DNA from: Archivesica marissinica | Taxonomy: Eukaryota; Mollusca; Bivalvia; Venerida; Vesicomyidae | Reading direction: 5' to 3' | Length of the DNA: 64,000 bases | NCBI GenBank assembly: GCA_014843695.1 | Contig: CM026400.1 | Coordinates: 17,684,294 to 17,748,293, forward strand | In this document: piece by piece, positions 1-10,755 of the stretch | Layout of the letters: every line of letters starts with the position of its first letter | Numbering within the stretch: the first letter of the stretch is position 1 | The notes under the pieces: generated by a model | What the model saw: only the letters and a program-made list of their open reading frames with translations | What the model was told of the DNA's origin: nothing | Databases searched by the model: none | Translations under genes and position numbers: made by a program

Positions 1-120
1 TGGCACGCTTGTGTGGTGGTTTACTAAGACAGTGGCATGCTTGTGTATTGGTTTAGTAAGACAGTGGCATGCTTGTTTATTGCTTTACTAAGAATCTAAG
101 ACAGTGGTTGAATGGCACGC
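1..120. repeat. short tandem repeat, ~36-bp unit
   Basis: About three imperfect copies of a unit containing GGCATGCTTGTGTATTGG and TTTACTAAGACAGT. The array is cut by the window edge, so its full length is unknown. No coding potential is seen. Confidence 0.8.
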
Positions 121-169
121 TACCTTGTACGATTATACCTCCGTCACTGACCATGATAATAATACAACA

Positions 170-560
170 TCATGACATTATTATTGAAAAAATGCCTGGA
201 TAGTAAAATGTCACATTTTTCAAGTCTAAATATTTGGACTAGGTGGAACCTATGCTCGGCATATTCCACAGGCACCAGACACAAACAATTTTTTTAATTT
301 TTGGCCTATGGTCATATAGTAAGTAATATATAATTATATTATATACTACTTACTATATGACCATAGGCCAAAAATATAAAAAAAAAAATTTTGTATCTGG
401 TGCCTGTGGCGTATTCCTATGCTCGGCTTATTTTCCATTTTCATCCGAATTTAAAAAATCTACACCTAAAACCGAAAAATAGTTTCTATACCATTTCTGA
501 TTAAGACCAATACATGTTTTTACTCAATGATGTACTATATCAAAATAAGATATTCAACAA
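170..560 (+). repeat. dispersed repeat, copy 1 (host of a foldback MITE)
   Basis: The segment GGTGGAACCTATGCTCGG ... ATTTTCCATTTTCATCC recurs in inverse orientation near 32085-32155. The part just upstream (AGTCTAAATATTTGGACTAG) recurs in inverse orientation at 30881-30945. It is therefore a multi-copy interspersed element of unknown class. A MITE (267-408) is inserted in this copy. Confidence 0.65.
267..408. mobile_element. foldback MITE with 8-bp target duplication
   Basis: A 142-bp near-perfect palindrome. The ends are CACAGGCACCAGA and its inverse, and the inner arms contain TTGGCCTATGGTCATATAG and its complement around an AT-rich centre. It is flanked by GCATATTC (259-266) and GCGTATTC (409-416), an 8-bp target duplication with one mismatch. 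A paralogous site without the insert at 32125-32132 carries a single GCGTATTC. Eight-bp duplications fit hAT- or P-type transposases; the superfamily is inference. It encodes nothing. Confidence 0.88.
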
Positions 561-684
561 GTTATGGTGGATAAATAAAAAATAACAAGTACGCCGTGCA
601 TATGCCCTCGTGGTCCCGACCGGAAGACCTTTTTCTGTCAACAAATACTTTTTATTTCATCGAGATCGCTCAAATACCATAAAT

Positions 685-838
685 GGGTGCCAACCGACAC
701 CGTTGCGATAGCTGTATTGAGCAGCAAGGTCACGTGATGAAGCTAAAACTGCGATGCCCTGATAAACGGGTGCCGACCGACACCGTTGAGATAGCTGTAT
801 TGAGCAGCAAGGTCACGTGATGAAGCTAAAACTGCGAC
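685..838 (+). repeat. tandem duplication, 83-bp unit, two copies
   Basis: Two near-identical copies begin at 685 and 768. They share GGGTGCC.ACCGACACCGTTG and the block AGCAGCAAGGTCACGTGATG. Each copy holds one CACGTG E-box-like hexamer. No ORF spans them. Confidence 0.9.
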
Positions 839-1577
839 AAGTGTTTTGAAAGTTGTTTTCACGACTTAAGAAAATAATAATATACGGCATGTGCAATTAA
901 CATTTTATACTGGTCATTATATGTGGGATAGGTTCCACCACTCTATTGTTAGTGAGTACAGTCCGAGTAGTGCATTTAATGATTTATCTATCATGGCAAT
1001 ATTTTTAATTTCCGTAAATAAATGTAACAATTTACTACGGTTACATCAAAGTCACAGAGTTTTGACGGCTAAACAATCCTTTAGGCCTAACGGAAAATCA
1101 TGTCTATAAAATTTCAAAAAGGCCGAAATCATCGGAAATGTCCGATGGCCGAAGTATCTGAAGCGTAGATCAACTGCCCGTTTTGGAATACTCTCTACAA
1201 TATACTTTTCACCTGTATATTACGTAATTCAAATGGTAATACTTACCATTTATTAATTCCAATAAATAAAGAATGAAGAAAATAAGCATGATCTTAGTAA
1301 GGTATCTTTCCATTTTATTTATGCTCTGTCCACCATTCAATCACAATAATATCCAAATCATTATATAGGTCACGGTTGCGAAAGCAACTTCCGGTGTGTT
1401 TTCTTAAACAGAGGTCTCACATAATGATACTTGCAACATGACTCAGGCTACCAACTTCCGACCGATTTTCGGTAAATAAATTGTATGTTTACATTCAATG
1501 AATACTAGTTGTATCTATTTCAGTAGATATACATTTGCAAATTTAACGTTTAAAATAATTACAAACGCATGTACTCA
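839..1577. other. interval without recognised gene
   Basis: AT-rich sequence with no convincing ORF. GGTTCCACCACTCTA near 920 matches the edge of the dispersed repeat seen at 32140-32155. Short open frames here look random and match no family I know. Confidence 0.5.
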
Positions 1578-1630
1578 CAGGCACCAGACACAATTTTTTT
1601 TTTTGGCCTATGGTCTTATTAGTGTAGTAG
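1578..1630 (+). mobile_element. solo end of the 267-408 MITE family
   Basis: CACAGGCACCAGACACAA, a T-run and TTGGCCTATGGTCTTAT repeat the left arm of the element at 267-408. No right arm is found within 200 bp, so this is a truncated copy. Confidence 0.7.
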
Positions 1631-2630
1631 ATAAGGACCATGAATGTTCAGATGGTGTAAAAAGCACCAACATTTGGCATGGTGGTAGTTTAGAACCAGC
1701 TTGTAAATAATAGGCCGGAAGACATTCACGAGAGGCCCTGAGTCCCCCGTGAGATGGGGCCCCAAAGGGGCACATAATTGTGTAAATTTGCATGTATATA
1801 ATTAATTTATTACAGTCACAAATGGTATATAACTTGTGCAAATGAGGTAATAATCCGGATAATAGGTTACACCAGTATAACAAATGACCTTTGTTAAATA
1901 CAACATTGAAAATTGAGGCCCTAATTAGTGATAATGCCATAAACGAGGCCCAGAATGTTGTTAAAATTGGCCAATTGCGATTAATAATATAATAAATATT
2001 ACAATTGTATGTCAGTATCCACTATTGTACAATAAATAACTACTTTACTCAATTACATAGATCTAAATGCTGCATTATGCTTTAGGTAATGGCCAGATGC
2101 CACTTTTAATTGGTTAATAGAGTTGTTTCCCTTTTAGCAACATTTCCATGAACAGCTCAGAGAGTGGGAAAGTTCGAAATTTCGTTGCGTTTTTACATGC
2201 TGTATCACGCCAAGATGTAAGTATTATTAGTATATTTTGTTTGTATAGATAACACATGTATAAATTATGGCGTTGCACATGTTTAACTAATTTAAACAAA
2301 AAGAACAATAATTATAAAGGTGGGTGGGGTATGCATAACAAAATTAATTAGTCCTACAAATTTTACATTCTTAATGGAGTTTCATTAATTTCAGATATCA
2401 TGGCAAGTCAACCACATTCTACTCATGGACTCATATGGCTAACAACATACTAACACAATCAAGAAATTAACATGAGTTAAACCTAGTAACACAGTCACAT
2501 GTTGACAACAATCAACCAGAGGTTATGGTGCGTAATTTAATATACTATTATATAACATGTGATGTTGAGGACTGAATGCAAATGTATTCGACCTGCTTGT
2601 TTGTTTGTTTTGTTATGCTTACAATGTCAT
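1631..2630. other. interval without recognised gene
   Basis: AT-rich sequence. Open frames on either strand are short, lack a family resemblance and have no splice context that can be defended. I see no RNA gene or array here. Confidence 0.5.
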
Positions 2631-2631
2631 T

Positions 2632-2881
2632 CCGCCCATTTGGCGCAGTAGAGTAGTGACCCCGGCATGTCCCTCACATGCCTTAAAGTAAAGGCCAAAC
2701 ATGCTCATTTTGAACCCAAATTGTACACACTGAAACAACTGACATTGAGACCTGAACGTTCAGTGGCAACTATTTTTCCTGGATCGAACCAGAACTAGGT
2801 ACTGTACCTCGGCCGGGGATCTAACTCACGACTTCCCGCCTTGGAAAATTAAGGCGCTAACCACTGTGCTACCCGAGCTGT
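2632..2881 (-). mobile_element. tRNA-derived SINE (family 4 in this window)
   Basis: Read on the - strand it begins CAGCTCGGGTAGCACAGTGG, an A-box-like tRNA D arm, followed by GTCGTGAGTTAGATCCCC, a decayed B box. A roughly 170-bp unrelated body follows. The head differs from SINE families 1-3. It is a single copy here, so the borders are approximate. Confidence 0.65.
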
Positions 2882-3524
2882 TTTATTCTCCAATTCATAA
2901 TCATTTCAATCAAGGGTTACATTCATAGGCCCATCTACCTGTTTGTACGGACACAGGCACACATATCCTGCAGTTGTCAGTATGCATTGGTGATAATTCT
3001 GAGGTATTGCTGTTATTCTGTACAATCTTGTATTGGTTACATTTTGATAGACAATTAATAATGTATTCTACGTTGTAGGAATCCACATCATGACATGCTG
3101 TTGGGTTTGAGCAACCTTCGACATACGAGTTGTACAGGGCACGATGTTCCAACTGGAGCCAGTGTTGCCTATGCCAAAAGAAGACTGAATGCCATATCAA
3201 CCTGAGTCCACACAATGCATTGCCACAGGAACAATTAAAACATTGGAATTACTTGACCTAGGGAGTGGCAATGATGGAGCAAAATGCCGTCTGGCATATG
3301 TCCTGCTTCAGCAGCAGAATATTGATAGAGCAGTAAAGAGACAGCAAGTGTGTATGGAAACGATAGAGACAAAGAGGCTTAGAAAGAGTTTTGATACAAC
3401 GTTTCATGGTAGTTGCTTCGTTTACACTAAATCTTATGGTAGACTACATTAGGTAGAAACAATGGAAATAGATACGAAAGTGTGACATATCACAACTGAG
3501 ATGTCAGATATCGAAATTATAGCC

Positions 3525-4507
3525 AAACATTAAGAGGTGGATATGGTACCAAGAGACGCAGAATATCATGGAAACTGTGTGTGCACATTTTATAACAAGT
3601 ACAATAGGCAGTATACACTTTCAACTGATTCTACGTCGATTCATGTGTACGATACTGGTGATGATTAATTGAAATAGGCTATCATTGTTGTTGAGTTGAT
3701 TGCATATATAGAGAGTTAATCTGATTAATGTGAAAGTGATGGCTTGTTGATAATAATAAATGACAAAGGCGTTTCGGTGTCTTATAACAGGGTTATACAG
3801 GTTTCCACAGACATAGTAAACTGTCTAAGGTGAATATGAAACTACTAGCATTGCATGCCCACCAAATCTCAGGAACGGACTGTACACCACAGCATGGATC
3901 ACAATCCACAGTCAGTAAGATCGAATGATGCATTTCATGGTACGGCAATCTCGGTCACACGAAGTCTGATGCGCAATGTATAAATATAACTCATCTCAAG
4001 GCCGATAAGTCACAACATATCTACCAGAGAAGTACAAAGATGTCCCTCCTGTAACATTGAAAGCCAACACTCAACAACCGGTTGTCGTGTGAGCCTCCTC
4101 CCAACTACTCAACGTGAATTAGTTCTTAGTGACCAAATGGTTAGAGCATGTTGCCGAACATCTTGGAAAGACAACGGTAGGTCAAAACGAATCTTTTTCA
4201 TGGTCACCATTCTTTGCACAACACCTCTCAATTGACACAAGAGCACCAGCCATAACAGCACTATTCCCATTGTTTCGTGACTCTGTGTTCACTGCGGCTA
4301 AGGTAAAGCATGGAATGCCACTTATCAAACATGTCACTGAAGCTAAGAACCCTGGCCAGATCACAGTCGATCAACCAGGAAGATACAATGGTTATGGCCC
4401 ACATAGTACCGGGTATGGACCTGGAAATTGCATGGTGTTGATGGGTGGCCTTCTTGAAGGTTATTGGAGATTGGTTAGATGGGAGTGGTTGGCTTGCATT
4501 ATATGAG
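3525..4507 (+). pseudogene. decayed copy of a multicopy invertebrate protein family
   Basis: Three separated stretches resemble consecutive parts of one protein type common in mollusc and cnidarian genomes. Near 3541 DMVPRDAEYHGNCVCTFYN is open, near 4029 PEKYKDVPPVTLKAN, and from 4129 an open frame of 125 codons contains KHGMPLIKHV, NPGQITVDQP and a degraded MGGL motif. The family is usually annotated as hypothetical and may be mobile-element derived (knowledge from memory). Stops (for example TGA near 4091) and frame changes separate the parts, so this copy is dead. An open stretch at 3189-3450 may be a more upstream part, but I cannot align it. Confidence 0.6.
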
Positions 4508-4660
4508 TACCTATCACAATGCATTGAGAGCTACACTTTCATGGCAGGATATCAACACATGGAGATAATGTCTTGAAATCGAACACAGAGATCGACTTTG
4601 ATGAGACTGACCTTCAACCCTGTAACCATGAAGAAGCAGACGACAGAATGCTTCCCCAAG

Positions 4661-4792
4661 CACCGACACGAGACCTCGGTTTAACGTCCCATCTGAAAGA
4701 CTGTTAATTTTATTAGGGTCAGACGGGGGATCGAACATGCGATCCCTGGATTACCAGTCCAGCGTGTTACCACTGGACTACATATCCGTCTG
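4661..4792 (-). mobile_element. SINE family 1, tRNA head and start of body
   Basis: The - strand reads CAGACGGATATGTAGTCCAG, then the anticodon-arm-like CTGGACTGGTAATCCAG and GTTCGATCCCCCGTCTG, followed by the body motif GGACGTTAAACCGAGGTC. The 3' half found in full-length copies (7925-8206) is missing, so it is 3' truncated. The tRNA-like loop would give anticodon GGT (Thr-like), but the T arm is defective. Confidence 0.85.
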
Positions 4793-4869
4793 TCTATTTC
4801 ATATTATATGGGTTGGCCCTATATACGATTGAAGTTCAACACATACGTTTAAAACACAAAATCCTACGC

Positions 4870-5372
4870 GTACATGTACGTGGGCCAAACAAGACTACGG
4901 CCGAACGTCCAGTGTCACAGAAATGTTGAACTCCTTAAATTGGAGACGCCTTGACCTTCGTCGCATCGATCAAAGATTGGTTATGTTCCACAACATCCTC
5001 CATAACCAAGTCGCCATTCAAGCTGAAAACTACCTTACCCCAAATACAAGATCTTCCAGAACATCCCATTTCCAAGCATTCCGACAGATCCAAACAGTGA
5101 CTGACTACCATAAATATTCCTTCTTTCCAAGAACCATTGTCCACTGGAATGCTTTGCCCCCAGATATTGTCACCTTGTCTGGCCCACAGTTCAGTCTGGC
5201 TGTAAGTCGGATTGAACATGTTTCTCCCTAAATAAACCTGCCCTGTTCTTAACCTGTTTTTAACCAACCTAACATCATTCTTTTATCATCTTTTATTTCA
5301 TTTCTTACTAACATTCTTGTCAGTTGACGCGCGTCAAAGTCTAAGGTCCCCATCAGGGGTTTGACTAATAGG

Positions 5373-5373
<1 letters not shown>
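4870..5373 (+). pseudogene. CR1/L2-type LINE 3' end (C-terminal RT remnant)
   Basis: An open frame at 4923-5231 reads MLNSLNWRRLDLRRIDQRLV ... NYLTPNTRSSRTSHFQ ... YHKYSFFPRTIVHWNALP. This resembles the C-terminal tail downstream of the reverse transcriptase in many CR1/L2/jockey LINEs, including the conserved SFFPRTI.HWN.LP block. The palm domain is absent, so it is 5' truncated. A short stem CCCCATCAGGGG (5348-5359) precedes the GATA tract, as expected for L2/CR1 3' ends that finish in a hairpin and short tandem repeats (knowledge). Clade assignment is moderate. Confidence 0.8.
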
Positions 5374-5786
<413 letters not shown>

Positions 5787-5825
5787 AATTAACAATTTTA
5801 ATTAGTAGGATCGTGTTGTATAAGT

Positions 5826-5950
5826 GTGTGTCTTAAGCCCTCAAACGGAACCAATAAGTAAAATATTAGTACTGTCTTCGGCGACACGCCCCTCACATAG
5901 TCCGATATTTTACATATAGGATCGTTATCGGCTTATAACCTATACAGAGA
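5826..5950. mobile_element. small foldback element, copy 1
   Basis: GATATTTTACATATAGGATCG followed by TTATCGGCTTATAACCTATA pairs imperfectly with the left part of the segment. The same structure is present at 24470-24595, where the arms are better preserved. No coding capacity. Confidence 0.6.
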
Positions 5951-6021
5951 AATACAATACAGCCATGTGTTTAGTTTTTATTTTACGACTATGATGTGTT
6001 AAGACATGTTGCAATGAATAA

Positions 6022-6245
6022 GTTTAAACTTTATTTATTTTACAACGATTGCGAAGCAAGTTTTAATAACTTATATTAATCACTCTCGTTGGCGCGGAAG
6101 AAAGCGTAAATGAGTTCCCAGAGAAAACCCACCTGTCCGGTCTGGCGACCACCGTACTATCTCACATACTTCCCGGTCTTAGGATCGAACCCAGGTTGCA
6201 TTGGCGAGAAGCGAGCGCGCTACCCACTGCGCTAATCGGACAGCC
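6022..6245 (-). mobile_element. SINE family 2, full-length, inverted partner of 6894-7143
   Basis: The - strand begins GGCTGTCCGATTAGCGCAGT, a tRNA-like A box, then GGTTCGATCCTAAGACCGGG-like B box sequence. The body has GGACAGGTGGGTTTTCTC and the tail GATTAATATAAGTTATTAAA, ending in AAATAAAGTTTAAAC. It is the same family as 6894-7143 in the opposite orientation, 650 bp apart. Confidence 0.9.
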
Positions 6246-6893
6246 AATGATATGAGCATCTGAGGGGAATTTCTACACAATCTCTTTCTTTTTATATTAT
6301 ATTATATCATTTTTCTGGGAATCTATGTGATAAGAATTACTGCTATGTATTCGTATTATAGGCATTAAGATTGTTCATTTGTGTACAGTGAACTAGTAAC
6401 AAGTTTTCACTGGTGTGTACATAGAAATACAGGCTTGAGTTGGAATCCAGGAATGGCCAGGTCAATCTATTTACGTAGTTGAAATTCTGCAACAATATTT
6501 GGTTCCCATATGATTCGCGGATGTTCCAGCAGGGATGTGGTTCTACCCGGGAGTCCAGAATGTACATTATTCTGATCGTATGGACACCCAGGGGTTTTTC
6601 ATCCACACACAATAGCCGGAGAGTCGCTATGTGATACAAGGTATATATGTCAACTTTTAACCCCAAAACAAACTAAGCAAACAAAAGAATTGTATTTATT
6701 ACTTGAGACCGGCATGGTTTTGTGTAACTTGAACTAACTTTATATTACTTGAATAGATCCAAATAATAATCCCAACTATGTTAACATATCAGGTTTCTTA
6801 AGGTTAATAATTGGCACCGTTTATAATCGTACGTTGTTAAGTCGGTGGACATGTACACTGGAGATGAACCCATGTTTCAATAAACGCGTAAAC
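6246..6893. other. spacer between inverted SINEs
   Basis: AT-rich unique sequence. A - strand frame of about 107 codons (6343-6666) has no recognisable motif, and I do not call it a gene. Transcription through the flanking SINE pair would place this interval in a hairpin loop. Confidence 0.5.
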
Positions 6894-7143
6894 GGCTGTC
6901 CGATTAGCGCAGTGGTTACCGCGCTCGCTTCTCACCAATGCAACCCGGGTTCGATCCTCGGACCGGGAAGTATGTGAGATGGTACGGTGGTCGCCAGATC
7001 GGACAGGTGGGTTTTCTCCGGGTACTCCGGTTTCCTCCCACACGAATGACCACATTTAGGCTTTCATCCACGCCAACGAGAGTGATTAATATAAGTTGTT
7101 AGAACTTGCTTCGCAATCGATGCAAACGAAATAAAGTTTAAAG
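6894..7143 (+). mobile_element. SINE family 2, full-length
   Basis: A tRNA-like head (GTCCGATTAGCGCAGTGG ... GGTTCGATCCTCGGACCG) whose GTCCGA and TCGGAC can pair. The body contains GGTCGCCAGATCGGACAGG and CTCCGGTTTCCTCCCACACG, and the tail GTGATTAATATAAGTTGTTA, CTTGCTTCGCAATCG, AATAAAGTTTAAAG. SINEs of this type are Pol III transcribed and mobilised by a LINE recognising the tail (knowledge). Confidence 0.93.
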
Positions 7144-7317
7144 TTTTTTTTCTTCAATATATAACTCTTTGCATGCAAATAACAGTTACATTTGTCATGT
7201 AATTTCCGACACAATTCTAATGAAGGTCCATACAATATTTCCCGAGTTTCCGCCGTGATAAATAAGAAACACACATTGATGAATTGTCGTCCGATACAAA
7301 TATTTGGACTATTTTTT

Positions 7318-7598
7318 ACGTTTATTTATCGTCGCTACCGGTTGCCCATATGGGCGACGCCTTCTGAAGATATTAGTTATTTTAGATTTTGGAAGTTAGT
7401 GCAATGATACAGACAGAGACCCATTCCAGAATCTCCTCTGGTTCTTTTATGTGCACAGTGTAAAGCACCGACACGAGATCTCGGTTTAACGTCCCATCTG
7501 AAAGACTGTTAATTTTATTAGGGTCAGACGGGGGATCGAACCTGCGATCCCTGGATTACCAGTCCAGCATGTTACCACTGGACTACAGATCCGTCTGT
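7318..7598 (-). mobile_element. SINE family 1, full-length
   Basis: On the - strand it runs from CAGACGGATCTGTAGTCCAG through GGACGTTAAACCGAGATC and CATATGGGCAACCGGTAGC to the tail GACGATAAATAAACGTAA. It forms an inverted pair with 7925-8206, with about 326 bp between. Confidence 0.93.
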
Positions 7599-7668
7599 GT
7601 CTTATGCTACCCAGCATGCATGTAGTTAAATAAAGTGAACTCAACATAATCCGTTTAAGATGATGGAC

Positions 7669-7704
7669 AGGAATCACAGGTTCAATCCTCCGTCTGACCC
7701 TAAG
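7669..7704 (+). mobile_element. SINE family 1 head fragment
   Basis: CACAGGTTCAATCCTCCGTC and TGACCCTAAG repeat the B box and head end of family 1. The rest is absent. Confidence 0.6.
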
Positions 7705-7924
7705 TTGTATAGAACAGTGTGCGAATATTAGGGAACAATGGGCAGACAGTATTCCAAAACCAGGCTTCGCAAGCTTAACAAACATCGTCACAAGCATTTT
7801 GAACCATTTCTTGACGTCGATGTCAACATCAACCGGGATGACAAGTGTAGTTTTAACGGAATCGCGTCTATAAATGGCGGGGAAATTATACCATATAAAA
7901 GAAAATACAGTCTGTAGAAATGTG

Positions 7925-8206
7925 CAGACGGATCTGTAGTCCAGTGGTAACACGCTGTACTGGTAATCCAGGGATCGCAGGTTCGATCCCCCGTCTGACC
8001 CTAATACAATTAACAGTCTTTCAGATAGGACGTTAAACCGAGGTCTCGTGTCGGTGCTGTACACCGTGCACGTAAAAGAACCAGAGGAGATTCTGGAATG
8101 GGTCTCTGTCTGTATCATTGCACTATCCTCCAAAATCTAAAATAACTTATCTCTTCAGGAGGCGTCGCTCATATGGGCAACCGGTAGCGACGATAAATAA
8201 ACGTAA
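7925..8206 (+). mobile_element. SINE family 1, full-length with target duplication
   Basis: A complete copy from the tRNA-like head CAGACGGATCTGTAGTCCAG to the tail ATAAATAAACGTAA. The direct repeat TAGAAATGTG flanks it at 7915-7924 and 8216-8225, as expected for target-primed integration. The site lies in a relic end of the TTAA element described at 8225-8256. Any open frame crossing it (for example - strand 7486-8133) is spurious. Confidence 0.95.
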
Positions 8207-8224
8207 CAACACACATAGAAATGT

Positions 8225-8256
8225 GCGTTTTCACCGATGTAACGTCGCTTAAAGTG
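8225..8256 (-). mobile_element. relic end of the TTAA-flanked MITE family
   Basis: The - strand reads TTAAGCGACGTTACATCGG then TGAAAACGCACA. This matches the terminal inverted repeat of the element at 28186-28720 (AGCGACATTACATCGATG, AAAACGCAAA). The SINE at 7925-8206 sits directly inside it. Confidence 0.7.
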
Positions 8257-8880
8257 TGAATAATTCAATTAAGAGAAATGGGATGTGTGTACAATCCTTA
8301 CATTGTTCACTATAGCTGGGGTGGAGGGGGTGCAAGGTAAAAGCAAGACACCCTGTTACTGTATTAAACTACACCCGCTAGTGGAATGAATTACCGGTAA
8401 GCTTTTAGCTTTCAGTTCAATCCACATATCATAATATTAATGTATGTTTCTGTATATTTCTCAATGTATATTACATGTATCCTGAGAAATAAATATGTTT
8501 AAACCAAATACACCCGCTATGGGGCCTATTTAGTATGGTTAGTCAATATTGTAAAGATATTTTATTTTCCAATATTATAACGTTTAAACAAGTCATGCAT
8601 TACACATCACAATACAGTAAAAAGACACGAGTCTTATGTAGTCAACATTTTATATTATATTTTATAGCATAGTGTCGTATTGCCCTCTATATCATCTATC
8701 TTAGATACTAAATTTGAATTTACATGTGTGGGGAAAAAGTACCTGTACATGCCTAATATGTGCTATAAAAAGAAAAATGTATGACGTAGTTTTTCAGGGC
8801 CAATTTAGTTGTTATTTATTCACAATTCATTTTCCACGTTATGGAATCAGGACGTTCAGTATGGGAGTGACTGAAACACA
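8257..8880. other. interval without recognised gene
   Basis: AT-rich sequence with a few short frames and no recognisable motif. It ends at the target duplication of the hAT element. Confidence 0.5.
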
Positions 8881-8888
8881 GCACTGCG

Positions 8889-10755
8889 CAGTAGCGTATT
8901 TAGGGGTGGGGGCATTGGGCCATGGCCCCCCTCAGGGCCAGGCAAGACCAATACTACATAATACAACTACACTGTACTTCTTACGGCGTCTAAAATAGCC
9001 GCAGATTGCATCTCGGGCAATTGAAACTTTCACAAATTTCCCAAATTTTCTGACCCCTCCCAATATGGTTGGACAGGGATATGATGGAGCCGCAGCAATG
9101 TCGGGACATAACAATGGTGTTCAGAAGCACGTGCGGGGGCAATGCCCGTCTGCTAGTTACACACACTGCGTATCGCATTCGCTAAATCTATGTCTAATGA
9201 AGGCAGGGGAGGTACCAGAAATTCATAAGGCAGTGATGCTTATGTATGAAATTGCTGTGTTTTTCTGTGACTCTAATAAGAGAGTATTGAATCTTGAAGC
9301 AGCTATCCAGGAGGAGTGTAGTGAGACCGCCCATTCACGTCTGAAGCTCCACTGTACCACCAGATGGGTGGAGCTCCAGGAAGCCGTGCGGATCTTCAAA
9401 GAGCTGTTACCGGCTATCAAAGTGTCCCTACAGAACATAAGCCTATGGCCCCGTGCTGATTGCGTCGGTAAGGCGCTAATATTCTCTTCAGCAATAGACA
9501 ATGGCACCTTCTTGGTTGCCCTAGAGGTACTCCTCTCGGTGCTGGATATTACGAAGCCACTATCGGTGAAGCTTCAAGACATTCACCATGCAGTGGACAG
9601 TGCCAAAGTCCTGCAACAGATGAGATCGGAAGACCAAGTCTTCGGGGGACATTTTCGGACGTGCACAAGGATTGTTTGGTGAAGAGATAACCGTGCCCAG
9701 AATGACCGGCAGGCAGACGCAGAGGTCCAATCATCCGGCCGACACGCCAGAAGTTTATTACAGACGTTCGATTTTCATCCCGTATCTCGACGTCTGCATA
9801 AGCCAGCTCGATGAGCGATTCAGATTGCACGGTGCCAAAGCCTATGTGCTCAGTTTGCTACTTCCAGCCGCCCAGTTATACCACCCATTCCTTCCAGGAG
9901 CAATAGAGTGTCTGAACGCGGAAGTAATGCGTTGGAAGGCGTACTGGGCCCGACAGGTGACCACCCGTGATTCCATCGAGATTCCGAAGAGTCGTGGATG
10001 CCGTAGCGGTTGCGGCGACTCTCGGGACTTATCCCATCATCGAGACTCTGCTGCGAATTTTCGCAACTCTACCGGTGACCACCGCAACAGGTGAACGCTC
10101 ATTCAGTGCTCTGAAATTGATAAAATCATATCTGCGGTCCACCATGCACGAAGAGAGTCTGAATGGCCTAGCCCATCTTTATATCAACAAGGACATTTCA
10201 CTAATTCATAGTGACGTTATTGATGAATTCGGCCGAACCAACCGTCGATTAGTTTTCAAGTGATTTTAACGCGGTTAAAACATTGTGATCTTTCTCAGGT
10301 GAATCACTTATACGAATTGTGAAATTAACCACGCATACTCATGATACTCTCAATTCAGGTACTATGCATTTGGACTGTAGTCATAGTAAAATAATTATGC
10401 ATTTTTTCACGAAAATTTAAAGTTGATCAGGAATTTAAAGAGCGACTTAGTATAAGTATATATATAGGACTTGTTCTCAATTGCGCATGAACGTTCAAGG
10501 ATAAGGGGATATTGCTATTTGTGAGCTTGTATTGTGTCCTGATTATTTGATTTTCCATTTTGGTTGTGAAATGTCATGAAATTTTTCGAGTATGATTCTG
10601 ATTCGGAAACACCTCCAGATCGCATCTCCGGTAATCTAGTTTCCAAAATTGTCAGGGGGGAGAACCCCCCCTAACCCCCCTCTATACCTCGCGCGGCTAC
10701 GACGGACATTCGGTAAGTATGGCCCCCCCAAAATAAAATCCTAGCTACGCCACTG
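8889..10755 (+). mobile_element. hAT transposon, internally deleted and decayed
   Basis: The ends are CAGTAGCGTATTTAGG and, inverted at the right, CAGTGGCGTAGCTAGG. Flanking 8-mers GCACTGCG (8881-8888) and GCACTGTG (10756-10763) differ at one base and form the 8-bp duplication typical of hAT. Both edges hold G-rich/C-rich subterminal blocks. Only about 175 bp separate the left end from the remaining transposase frame, so the N-terminal coding part is deleted. The copy is non-autonomous. Confidence 0.93.
9065..10263 (+). pseudogene. hAT transposase remnant (ZMYM1/P52rIPK-like)
   Basis: Three overlapping frames hold consecutive parts of one protein. Frame 9065-9682 has GQGYDGAAAMSGHNNGVQKH, then THCVSHSLNLCL and LHCTTRWVELQEAV, the core of ZMYM1/THAP-linked hAT transposases. 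Frame 9672-about 9990 has RSNHPADTPEVYYRRSIFIP and LDERFRLHGAKA. Frame 9967-10263 has TATGERSFSALKLIKSYLRS and LNGLAHLYIN, the hAT C-terminal dimerisation region. At least two frameshifts separate them. The zinc-finger and N-terminal catalytic part is missing. It cannot make an active enzyme; the C-terminal piece is well preserved. Confidence 0.93.

Noticed and set aside
2910..3215. 101-codon - strand frame as a gene
   Set aside because: No known motif, no splice or promoter evidence, and neighbours are decayed repeats.
4661..4792. Functional tRNA-Thr(GGT) gene
   Set aside because: The T arm is too short and the head continues into the SINE body shared by seven loci.
6894..6970. Functional tRNA gene in SINE family 2
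   Set aside because: No proper anticodon stem can be formed and the same head recurs with a SINE body and tail.
7486..8133. 215-codon - strand frame
   Set aside because: It runs across a SINE, a spacer and the inverted SINE; the protein has no recognisable motif.
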